A stretch of DNA of 7,694 bases from Paracoccaceae bacterium (GTDB lineage: Bacteria > Pseudomonadota > Alphaproteobacteria > Rhodobacterales > Rhodobacteraceae). Location of the stretch: assembly GCA_003500165.1 (NCBI GenBank), contig DNSZ01000237.1, forward strand, positions 1 through 7,694, in the 5' to 3' direction. Positions 1 to 6,697 of this stretch are shown piece by piece. Position 1 is the first letter of the stretch; every line of letters begins with the position of its first letter. The notes beneath the pieces are model-generated. The model was not told where the DNA came from, searched no databases, and worked only from the letters and a program-made list of their open reading frames with translations. Made by a program: the position numbers and the translations under genes.

Positions 1-1167
1 GTTCGGTGCCAGATCGATCGGCGTCTCGGCCGCCGGATCGTCAAGGTTGAGCGTCGGCGGCGCCACCTGATCGCGCAACGCCAGGGCGCAGAAGATCGCC
101 TCGACCGCGCCCGCCGCGCCCAGCAGATGCCCGATCGCGCTTTTGGTCGACGACATGGTCAGCCGGCCTGCCGCGTCGCCCATCACCCGCTCGACCGCGG
201 CAAGCTCGATCACGTCGGCCATGGTCGATGTGCCATGGGCATTGACATAGTCGATATCGCCCGGCGTCATCCCGGCGCTCCGGATCGCCGCCTGCATCGC
301 CCGAAACGCGCCGTCGCCATCCTCGGACGGGGCGGTGATGTGATAGGCATCGCCGCTCATCCCATAGCCCAGGACCTCGGCATGGATGCGGGCGCCCCGC
401 GCCCGGGCGTGCGCCATATCCTCCAGCACCACGATGCCCGCGCCCTCGCCCATCACGAAACCGTCGCGGGCCGCGTCCCAGGGGCGCGAGGCGCGCTCGG
501 GCATTTCGGCAAAGCCGGTCGACAGCGCCTTGCAGGCGTTGAACCCGGCGATGCCGATTTCGCAGATCGGGTTTTCGGCGCCGCCGGCCACCATCACATC
601 CGCCTCGCCGGCGCGGATGATCCGCGCGGCGTCACCGATTGCATGCGCCCCGGTCGAACAGGCCGTGACCACCGCGTGGTTCGGGCCCGTGAAACCGTAG
701 CGGATCGACACCTGCCCCGAGGCGAGATTGATCAGCGAACTGGCAATGAAGAAGGGCGACACACGGCGCGGACCCTTTTCCTTCAGGGTCGTCGCGGTCT
801 CGGCGATTGTCGCCAACCCGCCGATCCCCGATCCGATCATCACCCCCGTGCGGTCGCGGGCGGCCGCGTCCTGCGGTGTCCAGCCGGCATCGGCCACGGC
901 CTGATCGGCCGCAGCCATTGCATAGACGATGAATTCGTCAACCTTTCGTCGGTCGCGCGCGGCCATCCAGCGGTCGGGATCAAAGCTGCCGTTGCTGCCA
1001 TCGCCACGCGGGATTTCGCAGGCATACCGCGTCGCGCAGGCCGAGGCGTCGAAGCGCGTGATCGGGCCGGCGCCGGACTGGCCGGCCAGCAGGCGCGCCC
1101 AGGTCTCTTCGACGCCGCACGCGAGCGGCGTCACCATGCCGAGCCCGGTTATCGCGACACGCTTCAT
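1..1167 (-). CDS. fabF: 3-oxoacyl-ACP synthase II (KAS II), 3' end cut by window edge
   Basis: Condensing enzyme of cytosolic type II fatty acid synthesis: it joins malonyl-ACP to a growing acyl-ACP, releasing CO2. The reading frame is open for 389 codons from ATG at 1167 to the left edge. Usual FabF length is about 410-420, so only some 25-30 C-terminal residues, including the GTN-type glycine loop, lie outside. The protein opens MKRVAITGLGMVTPL. The thiolase-fold triad is complete: Cys170 in VVTACSTGA, His311 in NAHGTST and His347 in KSAIGHLLGAAG, with Lys342 in the last motif. The stretch around residues 120-190 reads as FabF rather than FabB. The start is supported by GGAG at 1173-1176, five bases upstream. 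The gene lies 93 bp downstream of acpP on the same strand, the standard acpP-fabF order. No frameshift was seen. Its ORF does not close inside the window, so simple closed-ORF listings miss it. Confidence 0.96.
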   Translation of the reverse strand, partial: MKRVAITGLGMVTPLACGVEETWARLLAGQSGAGPITRFDASACATRYACEIPRGDGSNGSFDPDRWMAARDRRKVDEFIVYAMAAADQAVADAGWTPQDAAARDRTGVMIGSGIGGLATIAETATTLKEKGPRRVSPFFIASSLINLASGQVSIRYGFTGPNHAVVTACSTGAHAIGDAARIIRAGEADVMVAGGAENPICEIGIAGFNACKALSTGFAEMPERASRPWDAARDGFVMGEGAGIVVLEDMAHARARGARIHAEVLGYGMSGDAYHITAPSEDGDGAFRAMQAAIRSAGMTPGDIDYVNAHGTSTMADVIELAAVERVMGDAAGRLTMSSTKSAIGHLLGAAGAVEAIFCALALRDQVAPPTLNLDDPAAETPIDLAPN

Positions 1168-1172
1168 GGCGG

Positions 1173-1176
1173 CTCC
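1173..1176 (-). promoter_or_regulatory. Shine-Dalgarno of fabF
   Basis: GGAG on the minus strand, spaced 5 bases from the fabF ATG. It supports the start at 1167. A second purine run, AGGGGAG, lies somewhat further upstream (about 13 bases from the ATG) and is less well placed. Confidence 0.6.
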
Positions 1177-1215
1177 GCGGCTCCCCTGGGGCGATGCGTC
1201 GGCCGCAATCGCGAT

Positions 1216-1238
1216 GGCGGCATCCGGCGGATGCCACC
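1216..1238 (-). terminator. Strong hairpin between acpP and fabF (possible attenuator or mRNA 3' end)
   Basis: On the minus (transcribed) strand the arms GGTGGCATCC and GGATGCCGCC pair over 10 positions, nine Watson-Crick plus one G-U, around a 3-nt GCC loop. The stem starts 22 nt after the acpP stop codon. No U-run follows (the next bases are ATCGCGATTG), so it is not a classical intrinsic terminator. It could be a processing or stabilising element for an acpP transcript end, or a partial attenuator that keeps fabF expression below acpP. The pairing is seen directly; the role is inferred. Confidence 0.45.
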
Positions 1239-1260
1239 CAATGCGGCGCCGGCGACCCGC

Positions 1261-1500
1261 CTAGCTGTCTTCGGATTCCTTGATGAACTTGACCGCGTCG
1301 CCGACGGTCTGGATCGTCTCGGCCGCGTCATCGGGAATTTCGATCCCGAACTCTTCCTCGAAGGCCATGACGAGCTCGACGGTGTCGAGACTGTCCGCCC
1401 CAAGATCGTCGATGAACGAGGCGCTCTCGGTCACCTTGTCTTCCTCGACCCCGAGATTCTCGACAACGATCTTCTTCACGCGATCCGCGATGTCGCTCAT
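1261..1500 (-). CDS. acpP: Acyl carrier protein
   Basis: A 79-residue acidic carrier protein that holds fatty acyl intermediates as thioesters on 4'-phosphopantetheine in the cytosol. It also feeds lipid A acyltransferases and phospholipid synthesis. The attachment site is Ser37 in the invariant DSL motif (GADSLDTVELVMAFEEEFG), at the head of helix II. The N-terminus MSDIADRVKKIVVENLGV and the IPDDAAETIQTVGDAV segment are also typical, and the length matches the family (77-80). The start ATG at 1500 has the purine-rich SD AAGAGGAAGGA just upstream, consistent with the very high expression of this gene in bacteria. It sits between fabG and fabF with 186 bp upstream and 93 bp downstream, both longer than other gaps in this cluster, suggesting its own control. 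The stop is TAG. Codon use is visibly less GC-extreme than the neighbours, as expected for an acidic, strongly expressed protein. Confidence 0.98.
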   Translation of the reverse strand: MSDIADRVKKIVVENLGVEEDKVTESASFIDDLGADSLDTVELVMAFEEEFGIEIPDDAAETIQTVGDAVKFIKESEDS

Positions 1501-1504
1501 GCTG

Positions 1505-1515
1505 TCCTTCCTCTT
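1505..1515 (-). promoter_or_regulatory. Extended Shine-Dalgarno of acpP
   Basis: Minus-strand AAGAGGAAGGA ends 4 bases before the acpP ATG. The long purine run gives several registers for 16S pairing and fits a highly translated gene. Confidence 0.65.
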
Positions 1516-1628
1516 GCTCGTCAGGGGGCGTTTTGCCCTTCTGTGCCGTTCGTTCTGCCCGTTGGTGGGCGGGTGAAACCGGGTTCCCGGCGGCGCCCAC
1601 GCCGCATGCCCGATCGAAAACCTGCGCG

Positions 1629-1656
1629 CCTATAGCACAGCGTCCGGCCTTGGCAA
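1629..1656 (-). promoter_or_regulatory. Sigma-70-type promoter for acpP with extended -10
   Basis: On the minus strand, TTGCCA (1651-1656, 5/6 match to TTGACA) is followed after 16 bp by TATAGG (1629-1634, 4/6 match). The -10 is preceded by TG and one base, an extended -10 (TGC then TATAGG). Predicted transcription start is near 1622, giving a leader of about 120 nt before acpP. It lies in the fabG-acpP gap, where many bacteria have a separate acpP promoter. The matches are seen by eye; activity is inferred. Confidence 0.6.
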
Positions 1657-1670
1657 ACGCTTTCGGAACC

Positions 1671-1685
1671 CGGCCGCGCGGGCCG
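1671..1685 (-). other. Short GC hairpin directly after fabG
   Basis: Minus-strand arms CGGCC and GGCCG enclose a CGCGC loop, beginning one base after the fabG stop. There is no U-run after it, so it is at best a weak pause or 3' end element. Such short GC palindromes are common by chance at this base composition. Confidence 0.2.
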
Positions 1686-1686
1686 C

Positions 1687-2424
1687 TCAGATCATTGCCA
1701 GGCCGCCATTCACATGCAGCGTCTGACCGGTGACATAGCCCGCCTCGGGACCGGCCAGAAACAGCACAGCCGCCGCAACGTCCTCGGGGGTGCCCATCCG
1801 GCCCGACGGGATCTGGCCAAGGATCGCCGCCTTTTGCGTCTCGTTCAGCTTGTCTGTCATCGCGGTGGCGATAAAGCCCGGGGCGACCGCATTTGCGGTG
1901 ACGCCGCGCGTCGCAACCTCGATCGCCAGCGCCTTGGTCATGCCGACCATCCCCGCCTTGGCGGCAACGTAATTGGCCTGGCCCGGATTGCCCGTGGTGC
2001 CGACGACCGAGCCGATATTCACGATCCGGCCCCAGCGTGCCTTCATCATGCCGCGCAGCACGCCGCGCGACAGCCGCATCGCGGCGGTCAGGTTCACGTC
2101 CAGAACGTCCTGCCAGTCGGCATCCGACATCCGCATGAACAGCCCGTCGCGGGTGATCCCGGCATTGTTGACCAGGATGTCGACCCCGCCCAGCGCCGCG
2201 ACGGCGCGCTTTGGCAGCGCCTCGACCGCTTCGGGATCAGAGAGATTGCAAGGCAGCACATGGGCGCCCTCGCCAAGTTCTGCGGCCAGTGCCTCCAGCG
2301 GCTCGATCCGGGTGCCCGAAAGCCCCACCGCGGCCCCCGCGCCATGAAGCTGCCGTGCGATTGCCGCGCCGATGCCGCCCGAGGCGCCGGTCACCAGCGC
2401 CCTCTTGCCCGTCAAATCCGTCAT
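1687..2424 (-). CDS. fabG: 3-oxoacyl-ACP reductase
   Basis: NADPH-dependent reductase of the elongation cycle, converting 3-oxoacyl-ACP to (3R)-hydroxyacyl-ACP; the family acts as a cytosolic tetramer. The protein is 245 residues, the usual length, and is a classical short-chain dehydrogenase: cofactor loop TGASGGIG at 12-19, NNAG at 86-89, and the catalytic tetrad Asn111, Ser139, Tyr152 and Lys156 (NYVAAKAG). The C-terminus ends HVNGGLAMI, typical of alphaproteobacterial FabG. I chose ATG at 2424 because MTDLTGKRALVTG begins the conserved fold and a perfect AGGAGG (2432-2437) lies 7 bases upstream. The same frame stays open to 3072, but that part is only a shadow of fabD. The ATGA overlap with the fabD stop suggests coupled translation. 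One small oddity is NIGSVVG, where NISS or NITS is commoner before the catalytic Ser; the catalytic residue itself is intact. Confidence 0.96.
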   Translation of the reverse strand: MTDLTGKRALVTGASGGIGAAIARQLHGAGAAVGLSGTRIEPLEALAAELGEGAHVLPCNLSDPEAVEALPKRAVAALGGVDILVNNAGITRDGLFMRMSDADWQDVLDVNLTAAMRLSRGVLRGMMKARWGRIVNIGSVVGTTGNPGQANYVAAKAGMVGMTKALAIEVATRGVTANAVAPGFIATAMTDKLNETQKAAILGQIPSGRMGTPEDVAAAVLFLAGPEAGYVTGQTLHVNGGLAMI

Positions 2425-3371
2425 TCCCGATCCTCCTGCCAGGCCGCCATCGCGGCGGCCACATCGTCGGGCGTCCCGACGGCCCGTGTCGTCGCCGCGC
2501 GGTCGATGCGCCGGATCATTCCCGACAGCGCCTTGCCGGCGCCGATCTCCCAATAGTCGGTTACGCCCCGGCCCGCCATCCAGGCGACGCTTTCGCGCCA
2601 GCGCACCCGGCCGGTCACCTGCTCGACCAGCAGGGCACGGATCGTGTCGGGTTCGCTCACCGCCTCGGCCCGGACATTGGCCACGACGGGCACGGCCGGT
2701 GGCCGGATCGTGACATCTGCCAGCGCTTCGGCCATCGCCTGGGCTGCGGGTGCCATCAGGCTGCAGTGAAACGGGGCAGACACGGGCAGCATCACCGCCC
2801 GCCGGGCGCCGCGCGCCTGTGCCAGTTCGGCGGCCCGGGCCACCGCATCGCGCGCGCCCGAGATCACGACCTGCGCCGGATCGTTGTCGTTCGCCGCGGT
2901 GCAGACCGCACCCTGCGCGGCCTCTGCGGCGACCGCTTCGGCGGTTTCGATGTCGAGGCCCAGCACCGCCGCCATGGCCCCCTGCCCGACCGGCACCGCC
3001 GCCTGCATGGCCTGTCCGCGCAGCCGCAGCAACCTTGCCGTGTCGGCCAAGCTGAGCGCCCCGGCCGCGCACAGCGCCGAATACTCACCCAGCGAATGTC
3101 CCGCCACATAGGCCGCCGCGGTGATCGGCAGGCCCTCGGACCCCAGCGCCGCCAGGGCGGCCAGGGACGTCGCCATCAGCGCCGGCTGGGCGTTTTCGGT
3201 CAGGGTCAGCGTGGCCTCGGGGCCCTCGGCGATCAGCGCCGACAAGGCAGTGCCCAACGCCTCGTCGACCTCGTCAAAGACCGCGCGCGCCGCCGGATAG
3301 GCCTCCGCCAGCGCCACCCCCATGCCAACCGTCTGCGCCCCCTGGCCGGGAAAGACGAAAGCCCGCGTCAT
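2421..3371 (-). CDS. fabD: Malonyl-CoA:ACP transacylase
   Basis: Transfers malonyl from CoA to the AcpP phosphopantetheine thiol, supplying the two-carbon extender for every elongation round. The protein has 316 residues, close to the usual 305-320. Visible landmarks: FPGQGAQ at 7-13 (oxyanion-hole Gln region), nucleophile Ser93 in GHSLGEYSAL, Arg118 in RLRGQAMQ which binds the malonyl carboxylate, general base His202 in SAPFHCSLM, and Gln251 in VEQVTGRVRW. The ATG at 3371 is preferred because the fold starts MTRAFVFPGQG immediately and AGGGGG (3377-3382) lies 5 bases upstream; the frame continues open further upstream into the divergent intergenic region without homologous-looking sequence. 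It is the first gene of the leftward cluster. Its TGA stop overlaps the fabG ATG by 4 bases. fabH, often found directly upstream of fabD, is replaced here by the divergent glmU. Confidence 0.96.
   Translation of the reverse strand: MTRAFVFPGQGAQTVGMGVALAEAYPAARAVFDEVDEALGTALSALIAEGPEATLTLTENAQPALMATSLAALAALGSEGLPITAAAYVAGHSLGEYSALCAAGALSLADTARLLRLRGQAMQAAVPVGQGAMAAVLGLDIETAEAVAAEAAQGAVCTAANDNDPAQVVISGARDAVARAAELAQARGARRAVMLPVSAPFHCSLMAPAAQAMAEALADVTIRPPAVPVVANVRAEAVSEPDTIRALLVEQVTGRVRWRESVAWMAGRGVTDYWEIGAGKALSGMIRRIDRAATTRAVGTPDDVAAAMAAWQEDRE
2432..2437 (-). promoter_or_regulatory. Perfect Shine-Dalgarno of fabG inside fabD
   Basis: AGGAGG on the minus strand, 7 bases before the fabG ATG and lying within the last codons of fabD. 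It decides the fabG start at 2424 and shows that fabG can recruit ribosomes itself in addition to coupling through the ATGA overlap. Confidence 0.8.
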
Positions 3372-3397
3372 CCGTGCCCCCTGTTGTGATCCGTGCC

Positions 3398-3426
3398 CGC
3401 ATAACGTCATGCCCGCCGGCCCGCAA
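3398..3426 (-). promoter_or_regulatory. Weak candidate promoter for fabD-fabG
   Basis: Minus strand TTGCGG (3421-3426), 17 bp spacer, then TATGCG (3398-3403). Spacing is ideal but the hexamer matches are poor (about 3/6 for the -10). Some leftward promoter must exist in this divergent region, since fabD is the first gene of its strand; this is the best site I could see. Confidence 0.3.
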
Positions 3427-3441
3427 TCGCCCCCTGGGCCG

Positions 3442-3457
3442 GAACCGGCGACGGTTC
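3442..3457. repeat. Inverted repeat in the fabD-glmU divergent region
   Basis: GAACCG (3442-3447) and CGGTTC (3452-3457) are perfect inverted copies separated by GCGA. Beyond one G/G mismatch, two further C-G pairs can form. It lies between the two candidate promoters (fabD's at 3398-3426, glmU's at 3474-3502), where a DNA-binding regulator could affect both. As plus-strand RNA the loop would be a GNRA tetraloop. The symmetry is seen; operator function is a guess. Confidence 0.35.
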
Positions 3458-3473
3458 GGGGGCGTGCAGCCGG

Positions 3474-3502
3474 CTTGCGCGCGGGCGCCGGGCGGTTAGA
3501 AC
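3474..3502 (+). promoter_or_regulatory. Candidate promoter of glmU-glmS-alkD operon
   Basis: CTTGCG (3474-3479; TTGCGC in the alternative register) is followed after 17 bp (or 16) by TAGAAC (3497-3502), a -10-like box in the context GGTTAGAAC. A transcription start near 3509 would leave a leader of about 20 nt before the glmU ATG, too short for a riboswitch. Matches are moderate. Confidence 0.45.
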
Positions 3503-3515
3503 GCGTTGGGATTGC

Positions 3516-3525
3516 GGAAGGGGGG
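3516..3525 (+). promoter_or_regulatory. Shine-Dalgarno of glmU
   Basis: Purine run GGAAGGGGGG ends 2 bases before the ATG at 3528; the GGAAGG part is spaced 6 bases from it. It supports this start, which also begins the conserved LAAGLGTRM fold directly. Confidence 0.6.
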
Positions 3526-3527
3526 AC

Positions 3528-4877
3528 ATGGCGCTTGCGCTGATCATTCTCGCGGCCGGGCTTGGCACGCGGATGAACTCGACCCGGCCGAAGGTGCTGC
3601 ATCGGCTGGCCGGCGCCCCGTTGTTGCACCATGCGATGGATGCAGCGCGGGCGCTTCAGGCGGACCGTGTGGTGGTCGTGGCAGGGCATGGCGCAGACGC
3701 GGTCGAGGCTGCCGCCCGCGCCCACACGCCCGATGCCATAACCGTGCGGCAGGAACCGCAGCTCGGCACCGCCCATGCGGTTCTGGCAGCGCGCGCGGCG
3801 CTGGCAGGGTTCGACGGCGATGCGGTCGTCCTTTACGGCGACACCCCGTTCATCCGGCCCGAAACGCTGCGCGCCATGCTGGCGGCGCGCCGGGCGGGCG
3901 CGCATGCGGTTGCCTTTCTGGGTTTCGAAACTGCCGAGCCCGGCCGCTATGGACGGCTGATCATGGCGGGCGATCGGCTGATCCGCATCGTCGAAGCCAA
4001 GGATGCGACGCCAGCCGAGCTCGCCGTCACCTTCTGCAACTCGGGCGTGGTGGCAGCGGATGCCGCGACCCTCATGACGCTCGCTGCATCGGTCGGCAAC
4101 GACAATGCGGCGGGAGAGTATTACCTGACCGACATCGTGGCCATCGCCGCGGCACGCGGGCAAAGCGCGACCGCCATCGCCTGCGATGCGGCCGAAACGG
4201 TCGGCGTCGATTCACGCGCCGGCCTCGCCCGGGCAGAGGCCGCTTTCCAGGCCCGCGCGCGGGCCGATGCGATGGCCGCCGGGGTCACGCTGATTGCGCC
4301 CGAAACGGTGTTTCTGGCCCATGACACGGCGATCGGCCGGGACAGCGTGATCGGCCCGCATGTGGTGTTCGGACCCGGCGTCAGCCTAGGCGAAGACGTG
4401 GAAATCCGCCCGTTCTGCCACCTCGAAGGCTGCACCATCGAATCGGGTGCCCGGATCGGCCCGCATGCCCGGTTGCGTCCCGGCGCGGCGATCGCGACCG
4501 GCGCCCGGATCGGCAATTTCGTCGAGGTCAAGGCCTCGCGGGTGGGCGCCGGCGCGGCCGTCGGACATCTGAGCTATGTCGGCGACAGCGATATCGGCGC
4601 CGGCAGCAATATCGGCGCGGGAACGGTCACCTGCAATTATGACGGGTTCGCCAAACATCGCACCGAAATCGGCGCGGACGTGTTTGTCGGGTCGGGCAGC
4701 ATGCTGGTCGCGCCGGTCCGCCTGGGCAAAGGCGCGATGATCGCCGCCGGCTCGACCATCACCGATGAGGTGCCGGACGACGCGCTGGCTTTCGGGCGGG
4801 CGCGACAGACCAACAGGCCGGGCCTGGCGGCACGGCTGCGCGCGCGGCTGCGCGCCGCGGCAGGGCGGCGCGACTGA
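3528..4877 (+). CDS. glmU: Bifunctional N-acetylglucosamine-1-phosphate uridyltransferase / glucosamine-1-phosphate acetyltransferase
   Basis: Catalyses the last two steps to UDP-GlcNAc, the precursor of peptidoglycan and lipid A: acetyl-CoA-dependent acetylation of GlcN-1-P, then uridylyl transfer from UTP. The 449 residues fit the family (about 450-460). The N-terminal pyrophosphorylase domain (about 1-227) shows LAAGLGTRMNSTRPKVLH at 8-25 with Arg15 and Lys22, QLGTAHA at 78-84, and the metal-binding Asp105 in YGDTP. After a linker helix, the C-terminal left-handed beta-helix (about 255-425) is built of hexapeptide repeats such as IGAGSN and IGPHAR. Acetyltransferase residues are present: Arg317 (LRPGA), Lys335 (NFVEVK), His347 and Tyr350 (GHLSYVGD), and Asn370 in CNYDG. 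The family forms trimers. The tail is Arg/Ala rich. This is the first gene of the rightward operon; its TGA overlaps the glmS ATG by one base. No phosphoglucosamine mutase (glmM) is in view. Confidence 0.97.
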   Translation: MALALIILAAGLGTRMNSTRPKVLHRLAGAPLLHHAMDAARALQADRVVVVAGHGADAVEAAARAHTPDAITVRQEPQLGTAHAVLAARAALAGFDGDAVVLYGDTPFIRPETLRAMLAARRAGAHAVAFLGFETAEPGRYGRLIMAGDRLIRIVEAKDATPAELAVTFCNSGVVAADAATLMTLAASVGNDNAAGEYYLTDIVAIAAARGQSATAIACDAAETVGVDSRAGLARAEAAFQARARADAMAAGVTLIAPETVFLAHDTAIGRDSVIGPHVVFGPGVSLGEDVEIRPFCHLEGCTIESGARIGPHARLRPGAAIATGARIGNFVEVKASRVGAGAAVGHLSYVGDSDIGAGSNIGAGTVTCNYDGFAKHRTEIGADVFVGSGSMLVAPVRLGKGAMIAAGSTITDEVPDDALAFGRARQTNRPGLAARLRARLRAAAGRRD

Positions 4878-6697
4878 TGTGCGGGATCGTGGGCATATTG
4901 GGCCGGCACGAGGCCGCGCCGATCCTTGTCGATGCGCTGCGCCGGCTCGAATATCGCGGCTATGACAGCGCCGGAATCGCCACCGTCGCCGATGGCCGGC
5001 TCGACCGCCGCCGGGCCACCGGCAAGCTTGTCAATCTCGCCGACCTGCTGGTGCACCAGCCCTTGCCGGGCAAGGCGGGCATCGGCCACACACGCTGGGC
5101 GACCCATGGCGCCCCGAGCGAGACCAACGCCCATCCGCATCGCTCGGGGCCGGTGGCCGTGGTCCATAACGGCATCATCGAGAACTTCCGCGAATTGCGC
5201 CGGGCGCTGGAGGCGCAGGGCTATGGCTTTGCGACCGACACCGATACCGAAACCGTGGCGGTCCTCTTCCAAAGCCATCTGGACGCCGGAAAGACGCCGG
5301 CCGAGGCGATGCCGCAAACCATCGCGGCGCTTGATGGGGCATTTGCGCTGCTGTTGCTGATCGAAGGGCACAACGATCTGCTGATCGCCGCGCGGCGGGG
5401 TTCGCCGCTGGCGATCGGGCATGGCGCGGGCGAGATGTATGTCGGCTCGGACGCGCTGGCCCTTGCCCCGATGACCGACCGGATCACCTATCTGGACGAC
5501 GGCGACTGGGCCCTGATCACCCGGGCCGGCGCGGAAATCTTCGATGCGGCCGGCCGGCGCGCCAACCGCGCGATCCAGCGCATCCAGATCGACGCGGCCG
5601 CGTCGGAAAAGGGGCCCTGGCGCCACCATATGGCCAAGGAGATCCACCAGCAGCCCGCCGTCGCCGGCGACATCCTGCGCGCCTATCTGGCAGACGGCGC
5701 GACCGGGCCCGCCCTGCCCGACGGCATCGATTTCGCTGCCACCGACCGCCTGACCCTGATCGCCTGCGGCACCGCCCACTATGCCTGTCTGGTCGCGCGG
5801 CACTGGTTCGAAAGCCTGGCCGGGCTGCCGGTCGACCTCGATATCGGGTCGGAATACCGCTATCGCGCGCCGCCGGTTTCGCCCGCCTCGATGGCGGTCA
5901 TGGTCAGCCAGTCCGGCGAAACGGCCGACACGCTGGCCGCCCAGCGCTATCTGGCCGGGCGCGCGCGCCAGTCGCTCGCCATCGTCAACGTCACCACCAG
6001 TTCGATCGCGCGCGAGGCCGACATCGCCCTGTCGATCCATGCCGGGCCAGAGATCGGCGTCGCCTCGACCAAGGCCTTCACCGGGCAGTTGCTCGTGCTG
6101 CTCCTGCTGGCCATCGAGGCGGGGGTGCAGCGGGGCCGGATCGATGCGGCGGCCCTGGCGGATTATTGCGACCGGCTGCGCAGCCTGCCCGGGCTGATGC
6201 ATGCCACGCTCGACCGGGAACCGGCGATGCAAGCCGTCGCGCAAGTCCTTGCCGGGGCTCAGGACGTGCTGTTCCTCGGCCGCGGCCCGCTTTTTCCCAT
6301 CGCGCTGGAGGGCGCGCTGAAACTGAAGGAAATCAGCTATATACATGCAGAAGGTTATGCATCTGGCGAATTGAAGCATGGCCCGATTGCGCTGGTCGAC
6401 CGCCACCTGCCGGTGGTGGTTCTGGCACCCCATGACGGGCTCTTCGACAAGTCGTTGTCGAATATCGAAGAGGTGATGGCGCGTCAGGGCCGCGTGGTGC
6501 TGATCACCGATCCCGCCGGCGATGCGGCGATCGGCAACGCGGTCTGGCACAAGCTCGTCCTGCCCGCCGCCGACCCGCTGATCGCACCGATCCTTTATGC
6601 CATCCCGGTGCAAGTGCTGGCCTATCATGCCGCGGTGACCAAGGGCACGGATGTGGATCAGCCGCGCAACCTGGCGAAATCGGTGACCGTCGAATGA
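4877..6697 (+). CDS. glmS: Glutamine--fructose-6-phosphate aminotransferase (isomerizing)
   Basis: Makes glucosamine-6-phosphate from fructose-6-phosphate and glutamine, the committed step of amino-sugar synthesis. The 606 residues match the family (about 600-610). After Met removal Cys2 (MCGIVGILG) is the N-terminal nucleophile of the class II glutaminase domain. Other glutaminase residues are Arg73 and Trp74 in HTRWATHG, Asn98 and Gly99 in HNGI, and Asp123 in DTDTE. Two SIS sugar-isomerase domains follow (about 290-430 and 460-595): CGTAHYA at 297-303, SQSGETADT at 344-352, and EGALKLKEISYIHAEG at 478-493 carrying the isomerase Lys/Glu. The C-terminal tail DQPRNLAKSVTVE is the canonical ending, with its conserved Lys601 and the sequence of the ammonia-channel lid. 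The start is fixed by the need for Cys2. There is only a weak SD (AGGGCGG at 4862-4868), and TGATG overlap with glmU implies translational coupling. No glmS ribozyme can fit upstream. Confidence 0.98.
   Translation: MCGIVGILGRHEAAPILVDALRRLEYRGYDSAGIATVADGRLDRRRATGKLVNLADLLVHQPLPGKAGIGHTRWATHGAPSETNAHPHRSGPVAVVHNGIIENFRELRRALEAQGYGFATDTDTETVAVLFQSHLDAGKTPAEAMPQTIAALDGAFALLLLIEGHNDLLIAARRGSPLAIGHGAGEMYVGSDALALAPMTDRITYLDDGDWALITRAGAEIFDAAGRRANRAIQRIQIDAAASEKGPWRHHMAKEIHQQPAVAGDILRAYLADGATGPALPDGIDFAATDRLTLIACGTAHYACLVARHWFESLAGLPVDLDIGSEYRYRAPPVSPASMAVMVSQSGETADTLAAQRYLAGRARQSLAIVNVTTSSIAREADIALSIHAGPEIGVASTKAFTGQLLVLLLLAIEAGVQRGRIDAAALADYCDRLRSLPGLMHATLDREPAMQAVAQVLAGAQDVLFLGRGPLFPIALEGALKLKEISYIHAEGYASGELKHGPIALVDRHLPVVVLAPHDGLFDKSLSNIEEVMARQGRVVLITDPAGDAAIGNAVWHKLVLPAADPLIAPILYAIPVQVLAYHAAVTKGTDVDQPRNLAKSVTVE

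Noticed and set aside
127..1635. 502-codon plus-strand open frame opposite fabF and acpP
   Set aside because: Arg/His/Gly-rich low-meaning protein lying antisense to two genes with intact catalytic motifs; typical shadow in GC-rich DNA.
2425..3072. Upstream extension of the fabG frame giving a 461-residue protein
   Set aside because: The extension is an out-of-frame reading of fabD, rich in Gly/Arg. The true fabG start has a perfect SD and begins the conserved fold.
2211..3389. 392-codon plus-strand open frame opposite fabD/fabG
   Set aside because: Antisense shadow with biased Arg/Pro/Gly composition and no recognisable motif.
3372..4163. Upstream extension of the fabD frame
   Set aside because: It runs through the intergenic region and antisense to glmU with no family-like sequence; ATG at 3371 has an SD and starts the fold.
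4862..4879. Possible glmS ribozyme or riboswitch before glmS
   Set aside because: glmU overlaps the glmS start by one base, leaving no leader; the glmS ribozyme is known from Gram-positive bacteria.
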